The notes beneath the pieces are model-generated. The model saw only the letters and a list, made by a program, of their open reading frames with translations. It made no database searches and was not told the origin of the DNA. The translations under genes and the position numbers were made by a program. DNA of 13,096 nucleotides from CAIQJJ01 sp964606085. GTDB taxonomy: Bacteria; Chloroflexota; Anaerolineae; Anaerolineales; UBA4823. Every line of letters begins with the position of its first letter. Position 1 is the first letter of the stretch. This document shows, one piece after another, positions 1 through 6,587 of this stretch. The stretch is from the NCBI GenBank assembly GCA_964606085.1, contig CAZSFD010000115.1, forward strand, positions 1 to 13,096. Reading direction: 5' to 3'.

Positions 1-511
1 GCATACCCGTGATGGTGCCAGCATAGTAGGCGATGGAGAGTGCTTCATTGAAGCCCCGGCGAGAAGCCGATGCTACACGGATGTTCGCCTGCACGGCCAT
101 GCGCATACCATACTGACCCACGATCAGCGAGAACGAAGCACCCATAATGAAAGCAATCGTGCGGCCAATAGCGATGACCAGTTGGGTAGCTTGCTCGCCC
201 AGGGTGTGAAATTCCTCACGCGCTTCCAGGCTGGGAGGAATGACATAAACGCTCAGGAACATCACGACCGTCAATACAACGATGAGCGGCAGGATGGTCT
301 TGAGTTGGCGGCTCAGATAGGAATCCGCGCCGATGCGGATCGCATTCCAAACCTCTTGCATTTTCTTGGTGCCGGTATCGTTTTTCAGCACCGTACCGCG
401 CAACCACCAGGCATACGCCAGGCTCAAGAAGGCGGTGAGCAGAACGAACACCATCGCAATCTGCTCAAAACTATTCAGGCCATGCCTGCTACCGAGAAGA
501 AAGATATCCAT
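1..511 (-). CDS. hppA: Membrane-bound ion-translocating pyrophosphatase, N-terminal part (cut by window edge)
   Basis: Read on the minus strand from ATG at 511-509, this gives 170 codons without a stop before the window ends. The family hydrolyses cytoplasmic pyrophosphate and pumps H+ or Na+ across the membrane. The family is recognised from two blocks: IRIGADSYLSRQLKTI at residues 58-73 and, at 129-170, the run SLIVGQYGMRMAVQANIRVA followed by a Gly/Asn/Ala-rich stretch ending ITGM. Hydrophobic segments lie at about 16-37, 72-90 and 111-134. The start is supported by a strong ribosome binding site, GGAGG on the minus strand (plus 519-523), five bases before the ATG. Full-length members are usually about 650-800 residues, so most of the enzyme, including the pyrophosphate-binding motifs and the residue that decides K+ dependence, is outside the window. 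Its pumped ion therefore cannot be told from here. It is divergent from the ABC operon. Family assignment is very likely. Confidence 0.94.
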   Translation of the reverse strand, partial: MDIFLLGSRHGLNSFEQIAMVFVLLTAFLSLAYAWWLRGTVLKNDTGTKKMQEVWNAIRIGADSYLSRQLKTILPLIVVLTVVMFLSVYVIPPSLEAREEFHTLGEQATQLVIAIGRTIAFIMGASFSLIVGQYGMRMAVQANIRVASASRRGFNEALSIAYYAGTITGM

Positions 512-545
512 GGTACAACCTCCGAGGGGATAGGGAATTAAAATA

Positions 546-589
546 ACCAGGTGTTCGGTGAGGCGTTAAACCAAACCCGAACACCTGGT
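546..589 (-). promoter_or_regulatory. Perfect 13-bp inverted repeat in the hppA leader
   Basis: The arm at 546-558 (ACCAGGTGTTCGG) is exactly complementary to 577-589, with an 18-base loop. It ends 34 bases upstream of the hppA start codon, so if hppA is transcribed from further upstream the RNA would carry this hairpin. On the minus strand it is followed by TATTTTAATT, which is T-rich but not a clean U tract. It could be an attenuator, an mRNA-stabilising hairpin, or a two-half-site DNA operator. The pairing is seen; the function is inferred. Confidence 0.6.
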
Positions 590-657
590 AGATGGACCTA
601 TGGGGTGAAAAGTGGTGGAAAAAAAGAGAAAACAAAGCGGTGGACACACAAGGCCCT

Positions 658-688
658 ATTCTACCACGGCATCTGATTTGGGGTCGAA
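658..688 (-). promoter_or_regulatory. Weak candidate promoter for hppA
   Basis: On the minus strand, TAGAAT (plus 658-663) resembles a -10 box. The best -35 match is TTCGAC (plus 683-688), at a long 19-base spacing. It lies upstream of the leader hairpin and points toward hppA. The -35 match is poor, so this is only a candidate. Confidence 0.25.
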
Positions 689-752
689 ATTTGCAGAAAA
701 TCATTGAGAATAGCTCGACGTTTGCAATGAATTATGATAAATCAGGTCTTGT

Positions 753-762
753 TTAGCGCTAA
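753..762. promoter_or_regulatory. 10-bp palindrome TTAGCGCTAA, possible operator
   Basis: TTAGCGCTAA is a perfect palindrome with a central CG, the general shape of a LacI-family operator. It lies between the divergent hppA and ABC operon, about 50 bp upstream of the -35 box of the ABC operon promoter. No regulator gene is present in the window, and a 10-base palindrome can arise by chance. Confidence 0.3.
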
Positions 763-813
763 CGTAAGCCGGAAACGATGAGATTAGCATTCGATGAGAG
801 TTAAAAGAACCAC

Positions 814-843
814 TTGACTTTGACTTTCACTTTGCTGTATATT
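814..843 (+). promoter_or_regulatory. Sigma70-type promoter for the ABC/GldG operon
   Basis: TTGACT at 814-819 and TATATT at 838-843 are separated by 18 bases, a good match to the vegetative consensus. The -35 box is the first unit of a short period-6 run (TTGACT, TTGACT, TTCACT, TTGCTG; 814-837). Transcription would begin near 850, leaving a leader of about 200 nt before the ATG at 1053. Confidence 0.65.
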
Positions 844-857
844 CTTACACAGGTTTG

Positions 858-990
858 CCAGGGTGAAAAACACCAGCGATGCACACAGCCTGTATGAATA
901 CAAAGCACCACTCTAAGACGCGAGGGGTATGGCGAGGAGAGGTGCTTTTGTGTGTGTTTGGTGCGCTCACCCGCTGGTGAAAACCCCTGG
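858..990 (+). ncRNA. Candidate structured leader RNA upstream of the ABC operon
   Basis: Complementary segments nest in order. CCAGGG (858-863) pairs with CCCTGG (985-990). After an internal loop, CACCAGCG (871-878) pairs with CGCTGGTG (972-979). Inside are a hairpin AAAGCACC/GGTGCTTT (902-909 with 941-948, extendable past a 2-base bulge by 912-914 with 938-940) and a small hairpin GGTG/CACC (960-963 with 968-971, loop CGCT). The outer 3' arm is followed by TTTTT at 991-995. This is consistent with a multi-branched leader or a small RNA of about 145 nt. I do not recognise the conserved core of any known riboswitch, and it lacks the SRP RNA GGAA/GGAG signature. The pairings are visible; the existence of a functional RNA is inferred. 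Confidence 0.4.
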
Positions 991-1052
991 TTTTTCCCGA
1001 GGACACGCTGCAAAAGTCACACAATCCACCCGACAATTGTCAGGAGAAAAAT

Positions 1053-2063
1053 ATGATTCGTGTTGAAGCCTTAACCAAAGAATATGGCCCGCGCAAGGCC
1101 ATCGAAAACCTGACCTTCGATGCGCAGAAAGGTGAAATCGTCGGTTTCCTGGGGCCAAATGGCGCCGGCAAGACGACCACCATGCGCATTCTGGCCGGTT
1201 ACATGCCCCCGACCTCAGGCATTGCCGAAGTAGCCGGTTTCGATGTGGTCGAACAATCCCTCGAAGTCCGCCGCCGGATGGGCTATTTGCCCGAAACCGT
1301 GCCGCTCTACACCGACATGACGGTTTATGAATACCTCAAATACATGGGCGATTTACGCAACGTGCCAGAACTGGATGAACGCATTGACGAGGTGCTGGAA
1401 GAAGTCAACATGGTCGAACGCGCCGATGGCTACATTGCCAAACTCTCGAAAGGCATGCGGCAGCGGGTTGGTCTGGCTCAGGCGCTTTTGCACCAGCCCG
1501 AAGTGTTGATCCTCGACGAACCCACCATCGGTCTCGACCCGGCCCAGATTATCGAAGTGCGCAAGTTGATCCGCGCGATCGGCCGCGAACGCACGGTATT
1601 GCTCTCCACGCACATCCTTTCTGAGGTGCAGCAGCTTTGCGACCGGGTGCTGATCATCAACCGCGGCAAAATCGTGGCCGAAGATACCCCGGCGCAACTG
1701 CAAGCGCGGCTGACCGGCGTTCAAAAGGTCATTTTGCAGGTGGCCGGCGATGCCGATGGCCTGGCCGATGTGGTGCAAAACGTGCCGGGGGTTCAGCGGG
1801 TGTTGGTGGAGGCCGAAGGCAACCTGACCTTTGAAGCGCAGCCAGGGCAGGATGTCCGCCCGGATGTGGCTAAAGCCGTGGTCAATGGCGGGTACAGCCT
1901 GATTGAGCTGCGCCCGGTGGGGTTGAGCCTGGAAGCCATCTTTATGGAATTGACCCGCGAAGACCCGGAATTGCCCCAGGTTGACGAAAGCAGCCCAGAA
2001 GATGAACTGGACGATGATGCGCCGGTCAATAAAGATGACGAAAAACAATCCCGGGAGGAGTGA
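1053..2063 (+). CDS. ABC transporter ATP-binding protein, GldA-like
   Basis: This is a 336-residue cytoplasmic ATPase that would power the membrane partner encoded next. All ABC motifs are intact: Walker A GPNGAGKT (34-41), the Q-loop region with YLPE (78-81; Glu in place of the usual Gln), signature LSKGM (131-135), Walker B VLILDEP (151-157), D-loop GLDP (160-163) and the switch His in STH (187). Beyond about residue 215 comes a DUF4162-like C-terminal domain, then a strongly acidic, probably disordered tail from about 303 to 336. The ATG is preceded by AGGAG at 1042-1046, a good site at six bases. It is the first gene of a four-gene operon, and the permease starts four bases after its stop. 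The gene pair resembles GldA/GldF, but many ABC-2 exporters share this form, so the substrate is unknown. Confidence 0.92.
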   Translation: MIRVEALTKEYGPRKAIENLTFDAQKGEIVGFLGPNGAGKTTTMRILAGYMPPTSGIAEVAGFDVVEQSLEVRRRMGYLPETVPLYTDMTVYEYLKYMGDLRNVPELDERIDEVLEEVNMVERADGYIAKLSKGMRQRVGLAQALLHQPEVLILDEPTIGLDPAQIIEVRKLIRAIGRERTVLLSTHILSEVQQLCDRVLIINRGKIVAEDTPAQLQARLTGVQKVILQVAGDADGLADVVQNVPGVQRVLVEAEGNLTFEAQPGQDVRPDVAKAVVNGGYSLIELRPVGLSLEAIFMELTREDPELPQVDESSPEDELDDDAPVNKDDEKQSREE

Positions 2064-2067
2064 CGCG

Positions 2068-2811
2068 ATGAAAAACATCTGGACGATTGCTAAACGCGAA
2101 TACCAATTGTATTTCAACGGCCCCATTGCTTACGCAGTGGCCTTCTTATTTTTCCTCATCCTCGGCCTGACGTTTTTCCAGTCTATCCGCCAGGCCGTGG
2201 TGTCGGCGTTTTACCAACAAGCCTACACGCCGACCGTGCAAATTATCACCGGTGGGGTGATGATTTTCCTGCTCGTTTTCACCATGCCAGCCATCACCAT
2301 GCGCCTGGTGGCCGAAGAAAACCGCACCGGCACGATGGAACTCTTGCTCACCTCGCCGGTGCGCGATGGCGAATTGGTGGTTGGCAAGTGGGCGGGCGGA
2401 TTCCTGTTTATGGCTACGCTGCTGGCCATCACGTTGATCTATTCGATCATCCTCAATTGGCTGGTGACGCCGGGCATTGACCAGGGACTGTTGGTTGCCA
2501 GCTATGTCGGCCTGATTTTGATGCTGATGAGCCTGGTTGCCGTGGGCGTGGCCGTCTCCGCCTTCTTCAGCAATCAAATCGCCGCTTTCTTCGTCAGCCT
2601 GGCTATCGTTTTGCTGTTGTGGTTGATGCAGAGCGCACCGACCGATACCGGCACACTCACCGAAGTGATCAAGTACATCAACTTCATCGAACACTATATC
2701 AATTTTTATAACGGCGTGATTGATTTGCGCGATATTGTGTACTATCTTTCCATTACGGCCCTGGGCCTGTTCGTGGGCAGTGTGGCTGTGGAAATGCGGA
2801 GGTGGCAATGA
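2068..2811 (+). CDS. ABC-2 type permease, GldF-like
   Basis: This is a 247-residue integral membrane protein starting MKNIWTIAKREYQLYFNGPI. An N-terminal amphipathic REYQLYFNGPIAY element followed by about six hydrophobic segments is typical of ABC-2 permeases of the GldF/NosY kind. Hydrophobic stretches lie roughly at 20-40, 66-86, 113-133, 145-165, 170-190 and 225-243. The conserved 'RTGTMELLLTSPVRDGELV' type loop after the second segment is present. I chose the ATG at 2068 because GGGAGGAG (2053-2060) lies just upstream; an open frame continues further 5' but only inside the ATPase gene. Its stop overlaps the next start as ATGA, indicating translational coupling. It should form the channel half of the complex with the ATPase before it. 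The substrate is not deducible. Confidence 0.9.
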   Translation: MKNIWTIAKREYQLYFNGPIAYAVAFLFFLILGLTFFQSIRQAVVSAFYQQAYTPTVQIITGGVMIFLLVFTMPAITMRLVAEENRTGTMELLLTSPVRDGELVVGKWAGGFLFMATLLAITLIYSIILNWLVTPGIDQGLLVASYVGLILMLMSLVAVGVAVSAFFSNQIAAFFVSLAIVLLLWLMQSAPTDTGTLTEVIKYINFIEHYINFYNGVIDLRDIVYYLSITALGLFVGSVAVEMRRWQ

Positions 2812-4442
2812 AAACCGAATGGCGTCGTTTCGCCCCGCTGGGGCTGGTCATTGCCGGGCTGGCTGCGGTTTCAGCCTTTGCCCTGTTCGTTCTCTATCGT
2901 AATGTGCGCGGGCTGCCATTTTTAATCAGCGTGGGATTGGTGGTGGTTGGTCTGGCGCTGTTTGCCCTGCTCGACCCCGAGCGTGTACGCCGGGCGATCA
3001 CCGGACGCCAGGCGCGCTATGGCAGCAATGCGTTGATCCGCTCGGTGGCGTTTGTCGGCATCGTCGTGATCGTCAATATCCTGGTCTTCCAGTTGGCTTC
3101 GCTGTATCCTGATAGAACCAAAGTGGATTTGACCGAAGGGAAACAAAACTCGCTGGCTGAGCAAACGCTGGATACCCTGGCAAAACTGCCTGAAAGCGTC
3201 AAAGCAGTCGGTTTTTACTCGCCCCAGGCTGCTGGCGCACAGGAAAACGCCGATGCCATCTTGCGCCGCTACGCTGAAAACAGCAAAGGCAAATTTACCT
3301 ACGAGTTTCTCAACCCCGATGCCAACCCTCTGGCGGTCAAAAACGCCGGTATCCCCGCTGGCAAAGACGGCATGATTTCCATCGAAATGGGCGACAAGCG
3401 CCAATTGGTTGACTTTGCCGACGAAGAACGTTTAACCTCCGCCCTGGTCAAATTAATGTCAACAGAAGCGCGCACGTTGTACTTCCTGACCGGTCACGGC
3501 GAACATAACCCCGAAGACAGCGGCGATACCGCCTATGCCAGCGCCAAACGCCTGCTGACCAACAAAAATTACACCGTCAAGCTGCTCAATTTGCGCACCG
3601 ATACCGCCATCCCCGAAGATGCCCAGGCGATCATCATTGCTGGCCCCACCAAACCGGTTTCGCCGGAAGAAATCAACCTGATCATCCCCTTTGTTGCGGC
3701 TGGTGGCAAATTGATCGTGCTGCAAGACCCCCGCATTCAAACCGACTTCGGTGATGCCGCCGACCCCCTGGCCGATTATTTGATCGGCACCTGGGGCATC
3801 ACCCTGGGCAACGATTTCATCGTCCAGGTGGCGACCAACCAGCCGTCCCCCTACATCACCGGCATCGAAATGGCTACGCACCCCATCATCAGCCAGGGGC
3901 TGCAAAACAACCCACCCCTGTTCATCGCCGCCCAATCGGTGCGCACCAGCGCCGATATGCCAACGGTCACACTGACCGAGATCGTAAAGTCCACTTCTTT
4001 CTACGAAAATTGTTACCCTTCCTGCGCCTGGGCTTCAACCAACCCGGATGATATTTCAGCCTGGTTGAGCGGCACAGCCGACGGCCCGGCCAACCCCACC
4101 ACAGACGATCTGTTGGGGCCAGTGACCATCGTTGCCAGCGGAGAAATGAGCGCCATGGGCAGCCGGGTGGTGGTATTTGGCGATTCAGACTTTGCTTCAG
4201 ATGCTTTCTTCGATGCTTACGGCAACAGTGATCTGTTCATCAATGCCATTGATTGGGCCGTTGGCCAGGAAGACTTAATCGCCCTGACACCGAAAAGCAC
4301 AACCCCCCGCACCTTGAACATTTCTGCCGAAAACCTGGCTGTGGTCAACAATGCCCTGTTCCTGGGCCTGGTGATTGGCCTGCCAGCGCTGGTTATTCTG
4401 GCAGGGGCAGTCAACTGGTTTATTCGTCGCAGCCGAGGCTGA
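2808..4442 (+). CDS. GldG-family ABC-associated membrane protein
   Basis: This is a 544-residue protein of the GldG / ABC-type auxiliary family. Three hydrophobic segments near the N-terminus (about 10-30, 36-55, 76-98) lead to a large extracytoplasmic domain, closed by a C-terminal membrane segment (about 516-537) and a basic RRSRG end. Family marks are VDLTEGKQNSLAEQTLDTL just after the third segment (106-124), the YFLTGHGEHN block (225-234) that is widely conserved in GldG proteins, and the VVVFGDSDFASDAFF / NSDLFINAIDW region near the C-terminus. The ATG at 2808 overlaps the permease stop (ATGA) and has GGAGG at 2798-2802; a GTG six bases earlier would overlap that site, so the ATG is preferred. 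Residues Cys402 and Cys406 form a CX3C pair in the outer domain that I do not recall as a family feature. In Bacteroidetes GldG is needed for gliding; here the role is unknown. Confidence 0.9.
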   Translation: MKTEWRRFAPLGLVIAGLAAVSAFALFVLYRNVRGLPFLISVGLVVVGLALFALLDPERVRRAITGRQARYGSNALIRSVAFVGIVVIVNILVFQLASLYPDRTKVDLTEGKQNSLAEQTLDTLAKLPESVKAVGFYSPQAAGAQENADAILRRYAENSKGKFTYEFLNPDANPLAVKNAGIPAGKDGMISIEMGDKRQLVDFADEERLTSALVKLMSTEARTLYFLTGHGEHNPEDSGDTAYASAKRLLTNKNYTVKLLNLRTDTAIPEDAQAIIIAGPTKPVSPEEINLIIPFVAAGGKLIVLQDPRIQTDFGDAADPLADYLIGTWGITLGNDFIVQVATNQPSPYITGIEMATHPIISQGLQNNPPLFIAAQSVRTSADMPTVTLTEIVKSTSFYENCYPSCAWASTNPDDISAWLSGTADGPANPTTDDLLGPVTIVASGEMSAMGSRVVVFGDSDFASDAFFDAYGNSDLFINAIDWAVGQEDLIALTPKSTTPRTLNISAENLAVVNNALFLGLVIGLPALVILAGAVNWFIRRSRG

Positions 4443-4443
4443 T

Positions 4444-5034
4444 ATGTCGAAAAACGCAACCTGGATTTTGGTGATCGTTTTCCTGGCGCTGCTGGCTTTG
4501 CTGCTCTGGATGCCGCGCCTGCAAGAAATGATAGCCCAACCGACCGTCACGCCCACCATAACGACTGAAAAGCTGTTTACCTTTCAAGCCAGCGATGTCC
4601 GTGCGGTCAGGGTGGTTTCGTCAACCGGGAAAGCCTTTACCGCCCAACGTGATAGCAGCAATGCCTGGCTTGCCGATGGCATCACCGATTTGGACAGCGC
4701 CGTCGTTGAGCAGGCTGTCAACCAGTTGGCTGGCGTCACGATCCTCTCACAATTGGAAGACAGCTCAGACCTCAGCCAATACGGGCTGGGCTATCCGGCG
4801 GAAATGACCTTATCGTTGACCCTGCAAGACGGAACGCAATACCAGATGCACATCGGCAGCATCACACCAACCGGCCGTGGATATTATGTTCTCACAAATG
4901 AGGATAGGTTGGTCGCGTTGTCCAAATACAGTCTGGAAAAGCTCCTTGGCTTCGCCGAAAATCCCCCATTGGCCACGCCAACGCCAACGCCAACGTCTGT
5001 GCCAACTCCAACCCCAACCCTTGCTCCTGAATGA
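4444..5034 (+). CDS. DUF4340 domain protein, membrane-anchored, with Thr-Pro tail
   Basis: This 196-residue protein begins MSKNATWILVIVFLALLALL, a single N-terminal membrane segment (about 7-23) after a short basic start. The rest is a small soluble domain outside the membrane that fits DUF4340, a family usually found beside GldG homologues. The C-terminal 23 residues (174-196) are almost entirely Thr-Pro repeats, likely a flexible or cell-wall-spanning tail. The ATG at 4444 lies one base after the GldG-family stop, with GAGG at 4434-4437; a frame extending further upstream lies inside the previous gene. It is the last gene of the operon and shorter than many DUF4340 proteins, which often carry repeated copies of the domain. 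It probably acts as an extracytoplasmic partner of the GldG-like protein. The biochemical role is unknown. Confidence 0.82.
   Translation: MSKNATWILVIVFLALLALLLWMPRLQEMIAQPTVTPTITTEKLFTFQASDVRAVRVVSSTGKAFTAQRDSSNAWLADGITDLDSAVVEQAVNQLAGVTILSQLEDSSDLSQYGLGYPAEMTLSLTLQDGTQYQMHIGSITPTGRGYYVLTNEDRLVALSKYSLEKLLGFAENPPLATPTPTPTSVPTPTPTLAPE
4974..5019 (+). repeat. Period-6 low-complexity repeat encoding the Thr-Pro tail
   Basis: Hexamers of the form AACGCC, AACTCC and AACCCC recur in frame at the 3' end of the DUF4340 gene and encode alternating Thr-Pro. Copies are degenerate toward the 3' side. Such tracts change length easily by slippage in whole codons, so the tail length could vary between strains. 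Confidence 0.75.
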
Positions 5035-5052
5035 GTTGTCTTCATAACTCAT
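5031..5052 (+). repeat. 7-bp inverted repeat over the DUF4340 stop codon
   Basis: ATGAGTT (5031-5037) is complementary to AACTCAT (5046-5052) with an 8-base loop, and the arm contains the TGA stop. No T run follows, so it is not a convincing intrinsic terminator; it could mark the 3' end of the operon mRNA. Confidence 0.4.
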
Positions 5053-5059
5053 ATCACTT

Positions 5060-5131
5060 GTATCCGCTAGTGCAACGCGCCTGGTTTTGCTCCCCACAAG
5101 GGAATTCGTTGGATACCCACGCGCGTTGCAC
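5060..5131 (+). repeat. 11-bp inverted repeat with a crossing 6-bp pair, downstream of the ABC operon
   Basis: GTGCAACGCGC (5070-5080) is perfectly complementary to GCGCGTTGCAC (5121-5131) across a 40-base loop. GTATCC (5060-5065) is complementary to GGATAC (5111-5116) in a crossing arrangement, so in RNA the two helices would form a pseudoknot rather than nest. A further TGCAACG copy at 5192-5198 could compete for the 3' arm. It lies upstream of the rpoD promoter, so it more likely belongs to the 3' end of the ABC operon transcript or acts as DNA. I do not recognise it. Confidence 0.55.
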
Positions 5132-5208
5132 CTCTCCAGCCGATTGAGTTGCTGCAGAAATGTATTATTTGCTTGCATCTTTTTCGTTTTATGCAACGAA
5201 ATTGGGTA

Positions 5209-5237
5209 TTGATTTCTATCAAAAAAAGATGTATTCT
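5209..5237 (+). promoter_or_regulatory. Sigma70-type promoter for the sigma factor gene
   Basis: TTGATT (5209-5214) and TATTCT (5232-5237) are separated by exactly 17 bases. Transcription would start near 5244, giving a leader of about 65 nt before the ATG at 5310. Confidence 0.6.
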
Positions 5238-5309
5238 GAATGGGAAATCGCAACAGAAACGAGAAACTACGTGGGGTAAGCCTCACAGGAAGATTTGTGT
5301 GGAGTCGTT

Positions 5310-6542
5310 ATGATTGATGATGATCTGTTGAAAACAATCGAAGCCAGTGAAAGTGAAGATGAAGGTCATTCGGTAGTGGCGCGCCTGGTGGACTTGGGGC
5401 GGCAAAAATCGTATGTGACCATTGACGATATTCTCAGTTTTTTCCCCGATGCCGAACATGATGTTGACCAGCTCGAAGAAACCTTCGCCGCCCTGCTCAG
5501 CGCCGGGGTAGCCTACGTGGATGAAGCGCCCGCCGCCGGCCCCAGTGAAGACGAATTAGCCGCCAAGGAAGTGGTTGAAATTGTAGACGAAACCCGGCGG
5601 CTGCCCCCCACCGATGACAACTACCTGGCCAACATTGACACCGACGACACCATCGGTCTCTACCTGAAAGAAGTTGGCCGCGTGCCGCTGCTGACCGCCG
5701 AAGAAGAAGTGGAACTGGCGCAGCGCATTGAATGTGGCCGCCTGGCCCGCGAAGAACTGGCCAAAGGCAATGTCACCCCCAACCGGCGGCAAGAACTACA
5801 ACGCCTGATCGAAGATGGCTGGGCCGCCCGCGAACACCTGATCACGGCCAACTCGCGCCTGGTGATCAGTGTAGCTAAAAAATACATGGGGCGCGGCGTG
5901 CCTTTCCTCGATCTGATTCAAGAAGGCAATATCGGCCTGATCCGCGCCGCCAAAAAGTTCGACTATCACCGCGGCCACAAGTTCAGCACCTATGCCACCT
6001 GGTGGATTCGCCAGGCCGTCACACGCGCCATCGCCGACCAGGGCCGCACCATTCGCGTCCCCGTCCACATGGGTGATCAAATCAACAAGCTGCTGCGCGT
6101 GCAGCATCAGCTAACCCAACGCCTCGGCCGCGACCCATCGGTAGACGAACTGGCCACCGCCCTCGAAGTGACCCCTCAAAAAGTGGAAAACATGATCCAG
6201 GTGGCGCGCCGCCCGCTCTCGCTCGAAACTCCCACCGACGACGAAGAAGACTCGGTGCTTGGCGACTTCATCCAGGATGAAGAAGTACCCGCCCCCGACG
6301 AGACCGCCACCTATAACCTGTTGCGCGAACACCTCGAAGGCGTGCTGAACGGCCTGCCGCCACGCGAAGTGCGCATCTTACAACTGCGCTATGGCCTGCT
6401 GGATGGACAGGCTTACACGCTCGAAGAAGTAGGCCGCAAAATGGGCGTCACGCGCGAACGCGTGCGCCAGATCGAAGCACAGGCGCTCAGCCGCCTGCGC
6501 CACCCAGCCATCCGCCGTAAACTACGCGAGTACCTGGGATAA
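5310..6542 (+). CDS. rpoD: RNA polymerase sigma factor, RpoD/SigA type
   Basis: This 410-residue sigma70 protein directs RNA polymerase to promoters. Region 1.1 is recognisable at about 18-73 (ARLVDLGRQKSYVTIDDIL ... AYVDE) and is linked by an acidic stretch to region 1.2 (about 112-143, DTIGLYLKEVGRVPLLT). Region 2 spans about 176-250, with DLIQEGNIGLIRAAKKFDYH and the FSTYATWWIRQAVTRAIADQ core. Region 3 is about 255-330, and region 4 about 343-405 with helix-turn-helix TLEEVGRKMGVTRERVRQIE (370-389). Region 1.1 and near-consensus regions 2 and 4 favour a primary (group 1) sigma factor, although Chloroflexota often carry several close paralogues, so a group 2 role is possible. I chose the ATG at 5310, with GGAG at 5301-5304, over a TTG at 5295. 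It is transcribed alone and ends at a strong terminator. Confidence 0.88.
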   Translation: MIDDDLLKTIEASESEDEGHSVVARLVDLGRQKSYVTIDDILSFFPDAEHDVDQLEETFAALLSAGVAYVDEAPAAGPSEDELAAKEVVEIVDETRRLPPTDDNYLANIDTDDTIGLYLKEVGRVPLLTAEEEVELAQRIECGRLAREELAKGNVTPNRRQELQRLIEDGWAAREHLITANSRLVISVAKKYMGRGVPFLDLIQEGNIGLIRAAKKFDYHRGHKFSTYATWWIRQAVTRAIADQGRTIRVPVHMGDQINKLLRVQHQLTQRLGRDPSVDELATALEVTPQKVENMIQVARRPLSLETPTDDEEDSVLGDFIQDEEVPAPDETATYNLLREHLEGVLNGLPPREVRILQLRYGLLDGQAYTLEEVGRKMGVTRERVRQIEAQALSRLRHPAIRRKLREYLG

Positions 6543-6546
6543 TCTC

Positions 6547-6583
6547 AATGGCCTGGCCTCCGAAAGGCCAGGCCATTTTTTTT
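6547..6583 (+). terminator. Intrinsic terminator after the sigma factor gene
   Basis: A 12-bp perfect GC-rich stem, ATGGCCTGGCCT (6548-6559) with AGGCCAGGCCAT (6565-6576), has a 5-base loop CCGAA and is followed by an unbroken T run to 6583. The sigma factor stop codon ends at 6542. This is the clearest terminator in the window. Confidence 0.95.
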
Positions 6584-6587
6584 GTCA

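Larger units (their letters stand above)
590..812. other. Intergenic stretch with no gene
   Basis: No convincing reading frame, RNA gene or terminator is visible here. Short frames on the minus strand lack ribosome binding sites and recognisable protein character. The two things it holds are the weak hppA promoter candidate and the TTAGCGCTAA palindrome, each listed separately. Confidence 0.6.

Noticed and set aside
182..541. Plus-strand frame of 119 codons at the window start
   Set aside because: It is antisense to the pyrophosphatase, whose conserved blocks read clearly on the minus strand.
858..990. SRP RNA, 6S RNA or a known riboswitch in the leader
   Set aside because: The SRP RNA tetraloop and internal-loop signature is missing. 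I could not match the conserved cores of c-di-GMP, cobalamin, SAM, TPP or fluoride riboswitches, and 6S-like symmetry is not evident.
801..1158. Short minus-strand frames in the ABC operon leader
   Set aside because: No ribosome binding sites and Arg/Ser/His-rich products without recognisable features; they overlap the promoter and leader structure.
1353..2126. Minus-strand open frame (257 codons) opposite the ABC ATPase
   Set aside because: Spans two genes on the other strand and shows no family features; the ATPase motifs on the plus strand are all intact.
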